A DNA stretch of 64,000 nucleotides from CAZEQL01 sp964514415 (GCA_964514415.1 CAZEQL010000001.1:6897-70896), one strand, 5' to 3'; positions 51,480 to 59,548 are shown, counted from the stretch's first letter. Translations and numbers: made by a program. Notes: generated by a model from the letters alone, not told the origin.

Positions 51480-52316
51480 ATGCCTGAGTTACCTGAAGTA
51501 GAGACAATTAAAAACGAACTTTCGCCCTGGGTGGTGGGGCAAAGTTTCACTCAAGTTAGCATCTTTGACGCCCATTTAGTGCCCGGAATTTCAATTGAGG
51601 AATTTCGCCGTAACTTAACTGAGCAAACAATAAAAAGCCTTGAACGACGAGGGAAATATCTCATCTTCAATCTGGCAAGTAGCCAGGCATTGATTATGCA
51701 CCTTAGAATGACGGGGGCTTTATTACTAAACCCGAGGAAAGTTAGCCACTATGCCAGGGCGGTTTTTCTACTTTCTAACGGTATTCGAATTGTGTTTATC
51801 GACCAGCGCCGACTAGGCGTAATGTGGCTGGTAGAAAACGCTGATGCCATAGTGGGTAAGCTAGGCCCCGAACCATTAAGTGAGACCTTCACCCCACCAA
51901 TTCTGGCGCAAAGATTAAGCCAGCATCATATCCCCATAAAAGCAGCTCTTCTGGACCAAAGCGTGGTTGCGGGTATTGGTAATATGTATGCCGATGAGGC
52001 TCTGTTTGCCGCTGGAATTCATCCTTTGAGAAAAACAGATGCTTTATCATCCGAAGAAATACAAACCTTATATCATTGTATTCGTGAAATCCTCTGGTCA
52101 GCTATAGGTAATAAAGGTGCCAGCGTTGATACTTATGTTCGCCCTGAAGGTCAACTGGGCACAGCCCACTTCAATTTTAAGGTTGCCCATCAGGGTGGCA
52201 AGCCCTGCCCCCTCTGTGGCACTCCAATTCAGCGGATTCTGGTACGAAACCGCGGCACTTACTTTTGCCCCAACTGTCAGCCCATAACAACCCAGATGCT
52301 CCTTTTGTCACCCTGA
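51480..52316 (+). CDS. mutM: Formamidopyrimidine-DNA glycosylase with repeat-derived 3' end
   Basis: This 278-residue base-excision repair enzyme removes 8-oxoguanine and formamidopyrimidines. The N-terminal PELPEVETI provides the catalytic Pro and Glu. HLRMTGALLL, the helix-two-turn-helix segment GIGNMYADEALFAAGIHP, and the zinc finger CPLCGTPIQRILVRNRGTYFCPNC follow. After the last zinc Cys the protein continues QPITTQMLLLSP; the final residues and TGA stop come from a TGTCACCCTGAGCGAAGCG repeat. The original end was probably a few codons from the zinc finger. Confidence 0.94.
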   Translation: MPELPEVETIKNELSPWVVGQSFTQVSIFDAHLVPGISIEEFRRNLTEQTIKSLERRGKYLIFNLASSQALIMHLRMTGALLLNPRKVSHYARAVFLLSNGIRIVFIDQRRLGVMWLVENADAIVGKLGPEPLSETFTPPILAQRLSQHHIPIKAALLDQSVVAGIGNMYADEALFAAGIHPLRKTDALSSEEIQTLYHCIREILWSAIGNKGASVDTYVRPEGQLGTAHFNFKVAHQGGKPCPLCGTPIQRILVRNRGTYFCPNCQPITTQMLLLSP

Positions 52317-52368
52317 GCGAAGCGAAGGGCCTCAGAGATTCTTCGCCTAAGGCTCAGAATAACGAAGC
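52306..52368. repeat. Dispersed palindromic repeat overlapping the mutM stop
   Basis: TGTCACCCTGAGCGAAGCG, then AGGGCCTCAGAGATTCTTCG and CCTAAGGCTCAGAATAACG, form a palindrome-rich repeat of the CHSERSEE-encoding family. Its TGA at 52314-52316 is the mutM stop codon. Confidence 0.65.
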
Positions 52369-52437
52369 ATAGAATTTCAAGGGCCGGCTGCCCTATTATG
52401 CCAGCCCTCGGGCATTAGATCCCTAAATATAAAAAAG

Positions 52438-52509
52438 TGGCAGCGAGTGGATTTGAACCACTGACCAATGGCTTATGAGTCCACTGCTCTACCGCTGAGC
52501 TACGCTGCC
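52438..52509 (-). tRNA. tRNA with anticodon CAT (Met, or Ile after modification)
   Basis: On the minus strand this 72-nt sequence folds as a cloverleaf: acceptor GGCAGCG/CGCTGCC, D-arm GCTC-AGCGGTA-GAGC, anticodon loop CTCATAA with CAT, T-arm AGTGG-TTCAAAT-CCACT, and discriminator A. CCA is not encoded. The paired first acceptor base argues against initiator tRNA. Elongator Met and lysidine-modified Ile cannot be separated with certainty by eye; Met is favoured. Confidence 0.9.
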
Positions 52510-53283
52510 TCAAATTTAGTTTAGCATTGGCTACTAGAAATGGTCAAATTGGTATATGCATTCATACCTCGGTCGGGGACAAGCCCCGACTTAGATGTCA
52601 CCAACCGTAGTGGCGGGGTTTATCCCCGCCTTGTGTCTTCCTGTGAATTCGTAGCATCGAGGCTTTAGCCTCGATATGCGGGTATTGCACGGGTCTAAAG
52701 ACCCATGCCTACAGACCCGCACCTGTCCCTAAAAAATTTTGTAGTTGCCTGATTCATCAGGCATAGTAGGAGATTGCCGCGCCTTCGGCTCGCAATGACA
52801 CCACGCCTTCTTGAGGGCTGCGGGAGTCCTCTCCCTCAGCATGAAGGAATCCGTTCCTTCATGCCTCAGATAAAGCCTCGATATGCGGGTATTGCACGGG
52901 TCTAAAGACCCATGCCTACAGACCCGCACCTGTCCCTAAAAAATTTTGTAGTTGCCTGATTCATCAGGCATAGTAGGAGATTGCCGCGCCTTCGGCTCGC
53001 AATGACAGGGGAGGGAACTCGTGATGACAAAGGGAGGCTTGTAGGGGAGAGGACAAGCCTCTCCCCTACAGGGGTAACCATACGTAACCGTAGCGGCGGG
53101 GTTTATCCCCGCCTAATGCTGGAAATAACATAATAACTGCCTGAGACGTCACCTCCTTATGAGTTGCCTTTTCTTTACCACTTTTCTCGGAAAGAGGACA
53201 TTTCTAAAGAGTTTTCTAGGGGACATTATCAAAGAGTTACGACACCCTGGCTTTAAAATTCTTGACCCGCTAAATTAGAAACA
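52510..53283. repeat. Palindromic-repeat island, no gene
   Basis: This is a mosaic of short hairpins. Among them are GTCGGGGACAAGCCCCGAC, GGCGGGGTTTATCCCCGCC, CGAGGCTTTAGCCTCG, GGGTCTAAAGACCC, GCCTGATTCATCAGGC, GCGCCTTCGGC and ATGAAGGAATCCGTTCCTTCAT. A composite block occurs twice with a 207-bp period (AGCCTCGAT at 52667 and 52874). Frames open across it encode only repeat-derived peptides, and I call no gene. The last ~130 bp before 53283 are not repetitive and may hold the promoter for the envelope-protein pair. Confidence 0.75.
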
Positions 53284-53299
53284 TTAATATAAGCAAGCT

Positions 53300-53890
53300 T
53301 TGGGCACGTTTAGAACAGCAAGATACATAAAAGCAGCAATTACGAGTATTTTATTAATTGTCGCCCTGGCCTTAATCCTCTGTTTGCCAGCATTGGCCGA
53401 TGACACTGGCACTATAACCATAACTATGACTGGAGCTAATGAGATAGCTATCACTCTGGATAAGACGAATTGGGATTTAGGAAACGTAACTTCAGACACA
53501 GAGTATGAAACAAGCCCGCCAATACAGTGGTGTACCTTGACCAATACCGGCAATGTTAACGTGAATACTCTTATTGCGGGTGAGGATGCTAAGTGGGTTG
53601 ATAATCCTGCTGCATACAAGTGGACGTTGAGCGGCGATGGAACTAATAACAACCACATATATGGGTTATGGTTCCGCATATCTGGCGATACCACACGTGG
53701 ACCTCATAGCGATGGTTATGTCCCCATTACCACGACAGAAAATGAATTCTGGCCTTATTCTGGGGGCTCAGGCTCAAGTCTGGCACCTGACGACTATAAA
53801 CAATTCGGGCTAAGGCTGCTAACGCCTACCTTGTTCTACGGCAATAGGCAAATGCAGACTCATATCACCATAAGTGCGGTAGCTGCCTGA
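53300..53890 (+). CDS. Small secreted protein, function unknown
   Basis: A 196-residue protein with a clear signal peptide (ITSILLIVALALILCLPALA, cleaved near ADD). The mature part is rich in Thr, Asn and Trp with a beta-strand pattern (TNWDLGNVTSDTEYETSP, YKWTLSGDG) and ends in HITISAVAA, like short fibre or coat-type secreted proteins. I do not recognise a named family. The start is a TTG, the only one that includes the signal peptide; its ribosome site is weak. The stop overlaps the ATG of the next gene, so the two proteins probably work together at the cell surface. Confidence 0.65.
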   Translation: MGTFRTARYIKAAITSILLIVALALILCLPALADDTGTITITMTGANEIAITLDKTNWDLGNVTSDTEYETSPPIQWCTLTNTGNVNVNTLIAGEDAKWVDNPAAYKWTLSGDGTNNNHIYGLWFRISGDTTRGPHSDGYVPITTTENEFWPYSGGSGSSLAPDDYKQFGLRLLTPTLFYGNRQMQTHITISAVAA

Positions 53891-54441
53891 TGACACGACA
53901 GGTTAAATACCTGGTTGGGATAATCGCAGTTTCACTAATTATCCTTTCGCCTTCTCCCGTCCTGGCTCAGAACTTCAGTGTCTCCCCTGCTGAAGTAAAG
54001 ATAGATGATTTATTCCCAGGAGAAGAAGCTGAATTTCAACTGACCATTCACAATAAAGACAATATTAGGCACAACTTCACTTTAACTGCTCATACCCCCG
54101 AGAAATTACAGCGAAGGCAAGGAAGGGCTGAGTTTCCCGACAATAGCTGGATAAGTTTTTCCCCTCAGCAGGTTAAAGTACAAGCCGGCTCTAAAGTTGA
54201 GATAAAGGTATTGGTGGACATACCATCGAGCCCGAAATGGGCAGGTAAAGATTGGGAAGTATGGTTGGAGGTCACCCCGGAATCCAGCAACCTATTGACC
54301 GTGGAAGTGTATGTTCGTTTGTTGATATCCACAGGCGGAGGGACGGGAAGCAGCTTCAATATATGGTTGATTAGTGGCACTGTCGCGGTCATGTCGCTCC
54401 TTGGTTATAGCATTTATTACTTCAGGCGTAAGACCAGATAA
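53890..54441 (+). CDS. Secreted Ig-like protein with C-terminal membrane anchor
   Basis: A 183-residue protein: signal peptide (YLVGIIAVSLIILSPSPVLA), one Ig-like/DUF916-like beta domain (NFSVSPAEVKIDDLFPGEEAEFQLTI ... ISFSPQQVKVQAGSKVEI), a Gly/Thr linker, and a C-terminal membrane helix with YYFRRKTR tail on the inside. Such domains in Gram-positive and related bacteria often hold partner proteins at the surface. Start overlap (TGATG) with the preceding secreted-protein gene implies coupled translation. Function not established. Confidence 0.65.
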   Translation: MTRQVKYLVGIIAVSLIILSPSPVLAQNFSVSPAEVKIDDLFPGEEAEFQLTIHNKDNIRHNFTLTAHTPEKLQRRQGRAEFPDNSWISFSPQQVKVQAGSKVEIKVLVDIPSSPKWAGKDWEVWLEVTPESSNLLTVEVYVRLLISTGGGTGSSFNIWLISGTVAVMSLLGYSIYYFRRKTR

Positions 54442-54657
54442 ACCTCATTTCGCGGGGCTCGCAAGGTGCCTTATGGCACGGTAGCTAATAGAGACTACTT
54501 CTTTTCCCCTGGTAACCCTTCTCCGCATCAAATCCGATGTCGGCTATAGAAAAAAGGTCGTAGTACTAATTTCTGGCACAAAACAGTACTAACTGGGGAT
54601 GTTTGGTACGTTAGTTGTGTTTTATATTTATCATGTAGGAGTAAGCCTGACATCCGT

Positions 54658-55257
54658 GTGGGGCAAGAAATGAAAATAGCTGAATTTGTCTCTCAAGCGA
54701 ATGAAACTGAGCTGACGGAGAAGTTGCGCTCTGGTGACTTCGCCGCCGTGGAGGAGCTCTACCACGCTTATAGCGATAAGCTCTACACCTGGGTACTTAA
54801 ACAAGCAGGTGGAGACCAGGCTGTGGCTGAGGATATAGTTCAGGAAACATTCCTCGCTGCCTTGAATTCGCTGGATAAATTCCGTGGTGATAGCCAGCTT
54901 TATACCTGGCTATGCAGTATAGCCTACCACAAGATAAATGACCTCTATCGCCGCCAGGCACGAGAGGTTAAGCTGGAGGAATTGCCTTTCGGCGTTGAGA
55001 TTACAGAGTTGGAGCGAGACAGAGACACTGAGCCCATCATCCCCAGCACAATGGAATCCGAAGAGACCCGCCAGGCAGTTCGGCAAGCTCTGGTCAACTT
55101 GCCAGGGGATTATCGACAAGTCCTGACCCTCAAATACATTGAGGGGGTACCTGTCTTAGAGATAAGCCGTATCATGAGTCGGTCGCCAAAGTCGGTTGAG
55201 GGATTGCTATCGCGAGCGCGAAGAATCCTGCGCTCCACTTTAGCGGGAGTAATATAG
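54658..55257 (+). CDS. RNA polymerase ECF-type sigma factor
   Basis: A 199-residue group 4 sigma factor. Region 2 is visible as FAAVEELYHAYSDKLYTWVLKQ, DIVQETFLAALNSLDKF and LYTWLCSIAYHKINDLYRR; region 4 as LPGDYRQVLTLKYIEGVPVLEISRIMSRSPKSVEGLLSRARRIL, with the helix-turn-helix. Either GTG 54658 or ATG 54670 could be the start. No anti-sigma gene follows; the next 608 bp are repeats. It may control the envelope genes around it, but no target promoter could be identified. Confidence 0.85.
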   Translation: MGQEMKIAEFVSQANETELTEKLRSGDFAAVEELYHAYSDKLYTWVLKQAGGDQAVAEDIVQETFLAALNSLDKFRGDSQLYTWLCSIAYHKINDLYRRQAREVKLEELPFGVEITELERDRDTEPIIPSTMESEETRQAVRQALVNLPGDYRQVLTLKYIEGVPVLEISRIMSRSPKSVEGLLSRARRILRSTLAGVI

Positions 55258-55865
55258 GGGCTATCAAGTCCGTATGGACATAGCCTGACTTCATCACACT
55301 TCTTATGAATTCGCAGCTACACTCCAATAGTACAATTGTAGTGGCGGGGTTTATCCCCGCCTTAACCCCTGGGAGGGCACAAGACCCTCCTCTACGATAG
55401 ATAATCGTAGTATCGAGGCTTTAGCCTCGATACGCGGGTATTGCACGGGTCTAAAGACCCATGCCTACAGACCCACACTTGTCCCTAAAAAATTTGTAGT
55501 TGCCTGATTTATCAGGCATAGCAGGGAATTGCCACACCTTCTTGAGGGCTGAGGGAATCCTCTCCCTCAGCATGAAGGAATCCGTTCCTTCATGCCTCAG
55601 ATAAAGCCTCGATGTGCGGGTATTGCACGGGCCTAAAGACCCACGCCTACAGACCCATGCCTGTCCCTAAAAAATTTTGTAGTTGCCTGATTCATCAGGC
55701 ATAGTAGGAGATTGCCGCGCCTTCGGCTCGCAATAACACCACACCTTCTTGAGGGCTGAGGGAATCCTCTCCCTCAGCATGAAGGAATCCGTTCCTTCAT
55801 GCCTCAGATAAAGCCTCGATGTGCGGGTCTACAGACCCGCACCTACATAATAGTAGATAAGGAGG
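55258..55865. repeat. Palindromic-repeat island with tandem composite units, no gene
   Basis: The same hairpin set as at 52.5-53.1 kb occurs here. The composite block is repeated in tandem: AGCCTCGAT starts at 55423, 55605 and 55812, giving spacings of 182 and 207 bp. The shorter spacing lacks the GCCTTCGGCTCGCAATGACA piece. Inserted CATGAAGGAATCC/GTTCCTTCATG hairpins end each unit. No coding frame is credible. Confidence 0.75.
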
Positions 55866-56888
55866 CTAATTTGAGCGCATCACCACTGTTACTGCTTCTA
55901 AAGCGTTGATACGCCCTTCCCCCACACCATCGGCGTCAATGGGAGTGCAGCTACTTTCAATTGCCTGCCGCACTTCATCGTTGACTACGCCGTTGCCATT
56001 GGTGTCCTTAGCTACACTAAAGCCCAGAGCAGCCACGCCCGAGACGTGAGCTGCTGCTGGTGAAGTGCCGATTTTACAACCATATTGATTGTCGGGCAAT
56101 TCGGAGTAGATGTCAAAGCCTGGAGCAGCCACATCTACCCAATCGCCATGGTTGGATAGTAATGCCAGGGAATCATCTTCATCAGTAGCAGCTACGGCAA
56201 GGGAATTAACATAGTAAGCGGGATACGCCGGCGCTGACTTACCTTCGTTGCCCGCCGCCGCCACAATTACCGCTCCGCGACTCCAGGCATAGTTTACCGC
56301 CTCTTCCAAATCTGGCGACGATTTCACGCAGAGGCTTACATTGATAACCCTGGCTCCGTGGTCCACCGCCCAGATGATGCCCTTAGCCACTGTGGAAGGC
56401 TCACATTTGCCGCCATCGTCAGCCACCTTGACATTCATTAACTGGCATTCGGGAGCGATAGCAGCAATGGTGCCAGCCATATGAGTCCCATGGCCATAAA
56501 GGTCGTCGCTTGTCGCACTATCGGTAAAATTCACCTGAGCTATAACCCTGTCACCTAAATCCTGATTATCCTCATCAATGCCGGTATCCAGAACGGCCAC
56601 AATAACAGGCTTACTATCTCTGGCTATTTGCCATGCCTGAGGCGCCTCGATTTTGCTTACCCCCCAGCGCAGGCTTACATAGCTATCACTTGATGAACTC
56701 GCTATCTCAGGGGAAGAGACTTGGCTCATGTCATCGCTACTGTAGGTTATGGTATCGCTGTTATAAACAGGCGCAGCATTACGGGCAGGTACAGTTTCCT
56801 CAGCAAGTGCTGCCGCATTCACCAGGAAGCCACCCAGTGCCACACCAATCACTGCCAGAACTATAATTGAATATCTCAGCCTTCTCAT
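55866..56888 (-). CDS. Secreted subtilisin-like serine protease (S8)
   Basis: A 340-residue exported protease. The signal peptide (MRRLRYSIIVLAVIGVALGG) is followed by a ~65-residue Ser-rich pro-region. The catalytic triad is Asp in VIVAVLDTGID, His in GHGTHMAGTIAAI, and Ser in KIGTSPAAAHVSGVAAL. The oxyanion Asn is in AAAGNEG. The Ser motif has GTSPAAAH where GTSMAxPH is usual. The C-terminus includes DTNGNGVVND, a possible calcium site. It lies alone between two repeat islands, facing the sigma factor; it may process surface proteins encoded nearby. Confidence 0.92.
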   Translation of the reverse strand: MRRLRYSIIVLAVIGVALGGFLVNAAALAEETVPARNAAPVYNSDTITYSSDDMSQVSSPEIASSSSDSYVSLRWGVSKIEAPQAWQIARDSKPVIVAVLDTGIDEDNQDLGDRVIAQVNFTDSATSDDLYGHGTHMAGTIAAIAPECQLMNVKVADDGGKCEPSTVAKGIIWAVDHGARVINVSLCVKSSPDLEEAVNYAWSRGAVIVAAAGNEGKSAPAYPAYYVNSLAVAATDEDDSLALLSNHGDWVDVAAPGFDIYSELPDNQYGCKIGTSPAAAHVSGVAALGFSVAKDTNGNGVVNDEVRQAIESSCTPIDADGVGEGRINALEAVTVVMRSN

Positions 56889-57643
56889 CCCATTTAAAAT
56901 CTAACAGCCAGCTACCCTGGTAGACATCAACTATTGGTACCGTTTCACACGAGAATTTGGTCATGTGACTTTTTACCCATGGCTTAGAGGACGTCCTTTG
57001 CCATTGCGAGCCGAAGGCATGGCAAACATGCATCTGTAGATGCGGGTCTATAGGTATGGGTCTGTAGACCCGTGCAACACCCGCATATCGAGGCTAAAGC
57101 CTCGATGCTACGATTATCTATCGTAGGGGAGGGTCTTGTGCCCTCCCATGGGTTGAGGCGGGGATAAACCCCGCCACTACGGTTGTGCTTCGTAGGGTCG
57201 GGGACAAGCCCCGACCAAACCCCCTTTGTCATTGCGAGCCGAAGGCGTGGCAATCCCCTGCTATGCCTGATAAATCAGGCAACTACAAAACATCATCTTG
57301 ACCCCTTCGCTTCCTGTCATCCTGACCCCTTCGCCTCCTATCATCCTGACCCCTTCGCCTCCTGTCATTCTGAGCGTGTGAGCCGAAGCCTTAAACGAAG
57401 TGAAGGAGAAGAATCTCATACGGCTCAGGACAAGCTCCGCGAAGAATCTCTTTTTCAGTTCCTTCCTCTCGTCACTGCCTCAATGTTTTGCCTCACCATA
57501 GCAGGCTCCGTGAAGAAGCTGAGCGGAGGCTCCCCTCGGTCATGCGACCTTTTGGCTATGGCTCATTGACTAGCCAGGGGGAATGTGCTAACTTCAGCGG
57601 GAAAATAGTTAAAGCTGAGAGACAAAAAAAGAATGAGGCATTA
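56889..57643. repeat. Palindromic-repeat island with 24-bp tandem units
   Basis: After ~90 bp of unique sequence upstream of the protease, the DNA is again hairpins (GAGGCTAAAGCCTC, GGCGGGGATAAACCCCGCC, GTCGGGGACAAGCCCCGAC). Three 24-bp tandem units follow at 57302-57373, built on CCCCTTCGCCTCCTGTCATC. A long CHSERSEE-type repeat then runs to about 57450, and weakly repetitive sequence leads to the DUF4160 remnant. Open frames here encode only repeat peptides. Confidence 0.75.
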
Positions 57644-57726
57644 ATGCCAACGGTATTACGGCATGGTAGACAGAGGAAAATAGACATTTGTTCCTGGAGA
57701 AATGGTATGAATACTTCGGCAGTTAA
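57644..57726 (+). pseudogene. DUF4160 gene remnant with internal deletion
   Basis: The ATG at 57644 begins MPTVLRHG, the standard start of DUF4160 proteins. In another frame, 57691-57726 reads FLEKWYEYFGS and stop, the standard end of the family. The ~50 residues between are missing, so the gene is destroyed by an internal deletion with a frame change. Its end overlaps the DUF2442 start, as in intact pairs. Confidence 0.6.
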
Positions 57727-57946
57727 AGTAACTAATGTTCTGGCTACTGGCGTTCAATTTGATGCCGAGCGGATGCATGTCCAGTTATCCGATGGACGTG
57801 AAATCGCTGTTTCATTGGAATGGTTCCCTTCTCTGCGCAATGCTACAGATGAGCAGAGAAACAAGTGGCGACTTATTGGTAAGGGAGTGGGAATCCACTG
57901 GGAAGATCTTGATGAGGACATTTCAGTAGAGAAATTACTGGGATAA
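57707..57946 (+). CDS. DUF2442 family protein
   Basis: A 79-residue protein matching the DUF2442 pattern: short N-terminal strands (VKVTNVLATGVQFDAERMHVQLSDGREIAVSLEWFP), then LRNATDEQRNKWRLIGKGVGIHWEDLDEDISVEKLL. Such genes are usually paired with DUF4160 upstream and behave like small toxin-antitoxin-type or DNA-binding modules, but the biochemical role is not settled. GGAGA precedes the ATG. Here the partner is a remnant, so this protein is an orphan of the pair. The same frame extends upstream into the remnant without a conserved extension. Confidence 0.75.
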   Translation: MNTSAVKVTNVLATGVQFDAERMHVQLSDGREIAVSLEWFPSLRNATDEQRNKWRLIGKGVGIHWEDLDEDISVEKLLG

Positions 57947-58460
57947 GTCCGAACCTTTTTTCTCTCGTCATCACCAGCTCCTCCTTTGCCATTGCGAGCC
58001 GAAGGCATGGCAATCCTCCACCACGCCTGATAAATCAGGCAACTACAAAGCACTATAAACATGGGTCTGTAGGTGTGGGTCTGTAGGTGTGGGTCTGTAG
58101 GTGTGGGTCTGTAGGTGTGGGTCTGTAGGTGTGGGTCTTCAGACCCACACATCGAGGCTAAAGCCTCGATGCTACGATTATCTATCGTAGGGGAGGGTCT
58201 TGTGCCCTCCCAGGGGTTGAGGCGGGGATAAACCCCGCCACTACGGTTACGTATGGTTACTCCGTAGGGGAGAGGCTTGTCCTCTCCCAATTGATCTTCC
58301 CCCTAGCACCCCCCTTTTGTCATCCTGAGCTCTTCGCTTCCTGTCATCCTGAGCTCTTCGCTTCCTGTCATTCTGAGCGTAGCGAAGAATCTCACACGGC
58401 TCAGGGCAAGCTCCGCGAAGGCTCTCACCCCAACCCCCCAGCCTCTTGCTTGATCATCAT
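57947..58460. repeat. Palindromic-repeat island, no gene
   Basis: Contains the GCCTGATAAATCAGGC hairpin, the 14-bp tandem array (58063-58138), GAGGCTAAAGCCTC, GGCGGGGATAAACCCCGCC, a GGGGAGAGGCTTGTCCTCTCCC palindrome, two 24-bp units (58318-58365, TGTCATCCTGAGCTCTTCG core) and a CHSERSEE-type repeat to ~58420. No supportable gene. Confidence 0.75.
58063..58138. repeat. 14-bp tandem array
   Basis: The unit GGGTCTGTAGGTGT occurs five times without change (58063-58132), followed by GGGTCT, which begins a GGGTCT/AGACCC hairpin. It appears to be a local expansion of part of the GGGTCTAAAGACCC repeat. Confidence 0.85.
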
Positions 58461-58493
58461 TTCGCTTCTATTATCAATTACATCATTAAAAGC

Positions 58494-58522
58494 TTGACAA
58501 ATCACCCTTTATGCCCTAATGT
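58494..58522 (+). promoter_or_regulatory. Promoter of antitoxin-toxin module, copy 1
   Basis: TTGACA (58494-58499), a 17-bp spacer and TAATGT (58517-58522). The match to a sigma-70 consensus is good. It leaves a ~100-nt leader before the antitoxin ATG, in which a short frame starting MKGRRLRIG overlaps the antitoxin start. Confidence 0.55.
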
Positions 58523-58624
58523 CAGGTTGGAAAAGAAGTCCCTCCACAGAGGTAGCCTTTGGCCCGGGTATGTTAATATGAAAGGCCGCAGGCTAAGGAT
58601 AGGGAGACATAGGGGGTATCAGAG

Positions 58625-58903
58625 ATGCAGAAGTTACTTACCACTAAAGAGGTTGCCGACATGCTGAGGATGCGAATAGAAACAATCACCCGCAAAGCTG
58701 AGCAGGGGCTTCTGCCAGCTATTAAGGTAGGTGGTAGATGGCGAATCCCTCAGGGTCGCCTTGATGAGTGGCTGAGGGAGAAAGAGGCAATCTCTCCAAT
58801 GACAAGAGGGGCAAAGTTAGAAAAGCCTATCAAGTTAAAAACCTACCACATGGGAGAGATTCGTGGCGCCCTTTCCAGGAGAGAGATTTATGAGGATATG
58901 TAA
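58625..58903 (+). CDS. Helix-turn-helix excisionase-type antitoxin, copy 1
   Basis: A 92-residue protein whose first ~55 residues are a MerR/excisionase-like winged helix (LLTTKEVADMLRMRIETITRKAEQGLLPAIKVGGRWRI, then LDEWLRE). The basic, flexible C-terminal part (KLEKPIKLKTYHMGEIRGALSRREIYEDM) probably wraps the toxin. The stop overlaps the toxin start by one base (TAATG). The protein is identical to copy 2 at 59680. Confidence 0.85.
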   Translation: MQKLLTTKEVADMLRMRIETITRKAEQGLLPAIKVGGRWRIPQGRLDEWLREKEAISPMTRGAKLEKPIKLKTYHMGEIRGALSRREIYEDM

Positions 58904-59343
58904 TGAATGACCTCGTCTTTCTCGACGCCAATATATTAATCTATGCTGCTAATGAGGACAGTCCTTATCACGCCAACGCCAGGGATATAATCGAGAGAGT
59001 AAACAGCGGGGAGCTTAAAGCTTGTGTATCATCCCAGGTATTAGCTGAATTCTACGCTGTAGTGACCAACCCTAAGAAGATGAGCCAACCCTTAAGCCCG
59101 GATGAAGCTGCTGAGGCTATCAACGGATATCTGGAATCTAATATCCCCAAGCTTTACCTCAGGGAGAGCACCTTAAGGCTCACTCTGGAATTGGCAATGC
59201 GCTATCAGGTTAGGGGATTGGACATTTTCGATACCCAGATTGTGGCTACCATGCTGGAGAACAGGGTCAAGACGATTTATACCGTTAATGAAGCGAATTT
59301 CCGAAGGTTTGAGGGAATAGAAATAGCGAATCCACTAAAATAA
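58903..59343 (+). CDS. PIN-domain toxin (VapC-like), copy 1 with Asn at the fourth acidic site
   Basis: A 146-residue PIN ribonuclease-type toxin. Acidic metal ligands are Asp in FLDANILIYAA, Glu in LAEFYAVV and Asp in LDIFDTQIVATM. The fourth, semi-conserved position, at the start of the NEANFRRFEG segment, is Asn here and Asp in the copy at 59958; this is the only protein difference between the two copies. It may weaken metal binding. Translationally coupled to the antitoxin. Confidence 0.85.
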   Translation: MNDLVFLDANILIYAANEDSPYHANARDIIERVNSGELKACVSSQVLAEFYAVVTNPKKMSQPLSPDEAAEAINGYLESNIPKLYLRESTLRLTLELAMRYQVRGLDIFDTQIVATMLENRVKTIYTVNEANFRRFEGIEIANPLK

Positions 59344-59407
59344 GGACAAACCCACTTAAAATTGCCCTCTCCAGTATCCTTCCTGATTGAGGGAGAGGAC
59401 TCCCTCA

Positions 59408-59515
59408 GCGACCAACCCTTTTGCCATTGCGAGCCGAAGGCGTGGCAATCCCCCACTACGCCTGATAAATCAGGCAACTACAAAACATCATCCTGACCCC
59501 TTCGCCTCCTGTCAT
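59408..59515. repeat. Repeat spacer between the two module copies
   Basis: Contains a GCCATTGCGAGCCGAAGGCG repeat, the GCCTGATAAATCAGGC hairpin and a partial 24-bp unit. It separates the duplicated segments, and similar repeats lie outside both, so recombination between repeats could have produced the duplication. Confidence 0.65.
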
Positions 59516-59548
59516 TTCGCTTCTATTATCAATTACATCATTAAAAGC

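Larger units (their letters stand above)
58461..59407. repeat. Direct duplication, copy 1 (antitoxin-toxin module)
   Basis: This ~947-bp segment is repeated at ~59516-60462, an offset of 1055 bp, with a few base changes mostly outside the genes. It includes the promoter, both coding regions and a CTCTCC...GGGAGAGG palindrome at the end. Confidence 0.85.

Noticed and set aside
58063..58138. Short regularly repeated array that could be mistaken for a CRISPR
   Set aside because: The units are 14-bp head-to-tail copies with no unique spacers, and no cas gene is in the window.
57183..58497. Open frames of up to ~130 codons in the repeat islands, rich in CHSERSEE- and HPDPFASC-like peptides
   Set aside because: They are translations of palindromic and 24-bp tandem repeats, lack ribosome sites and family features, and occur on both strands.
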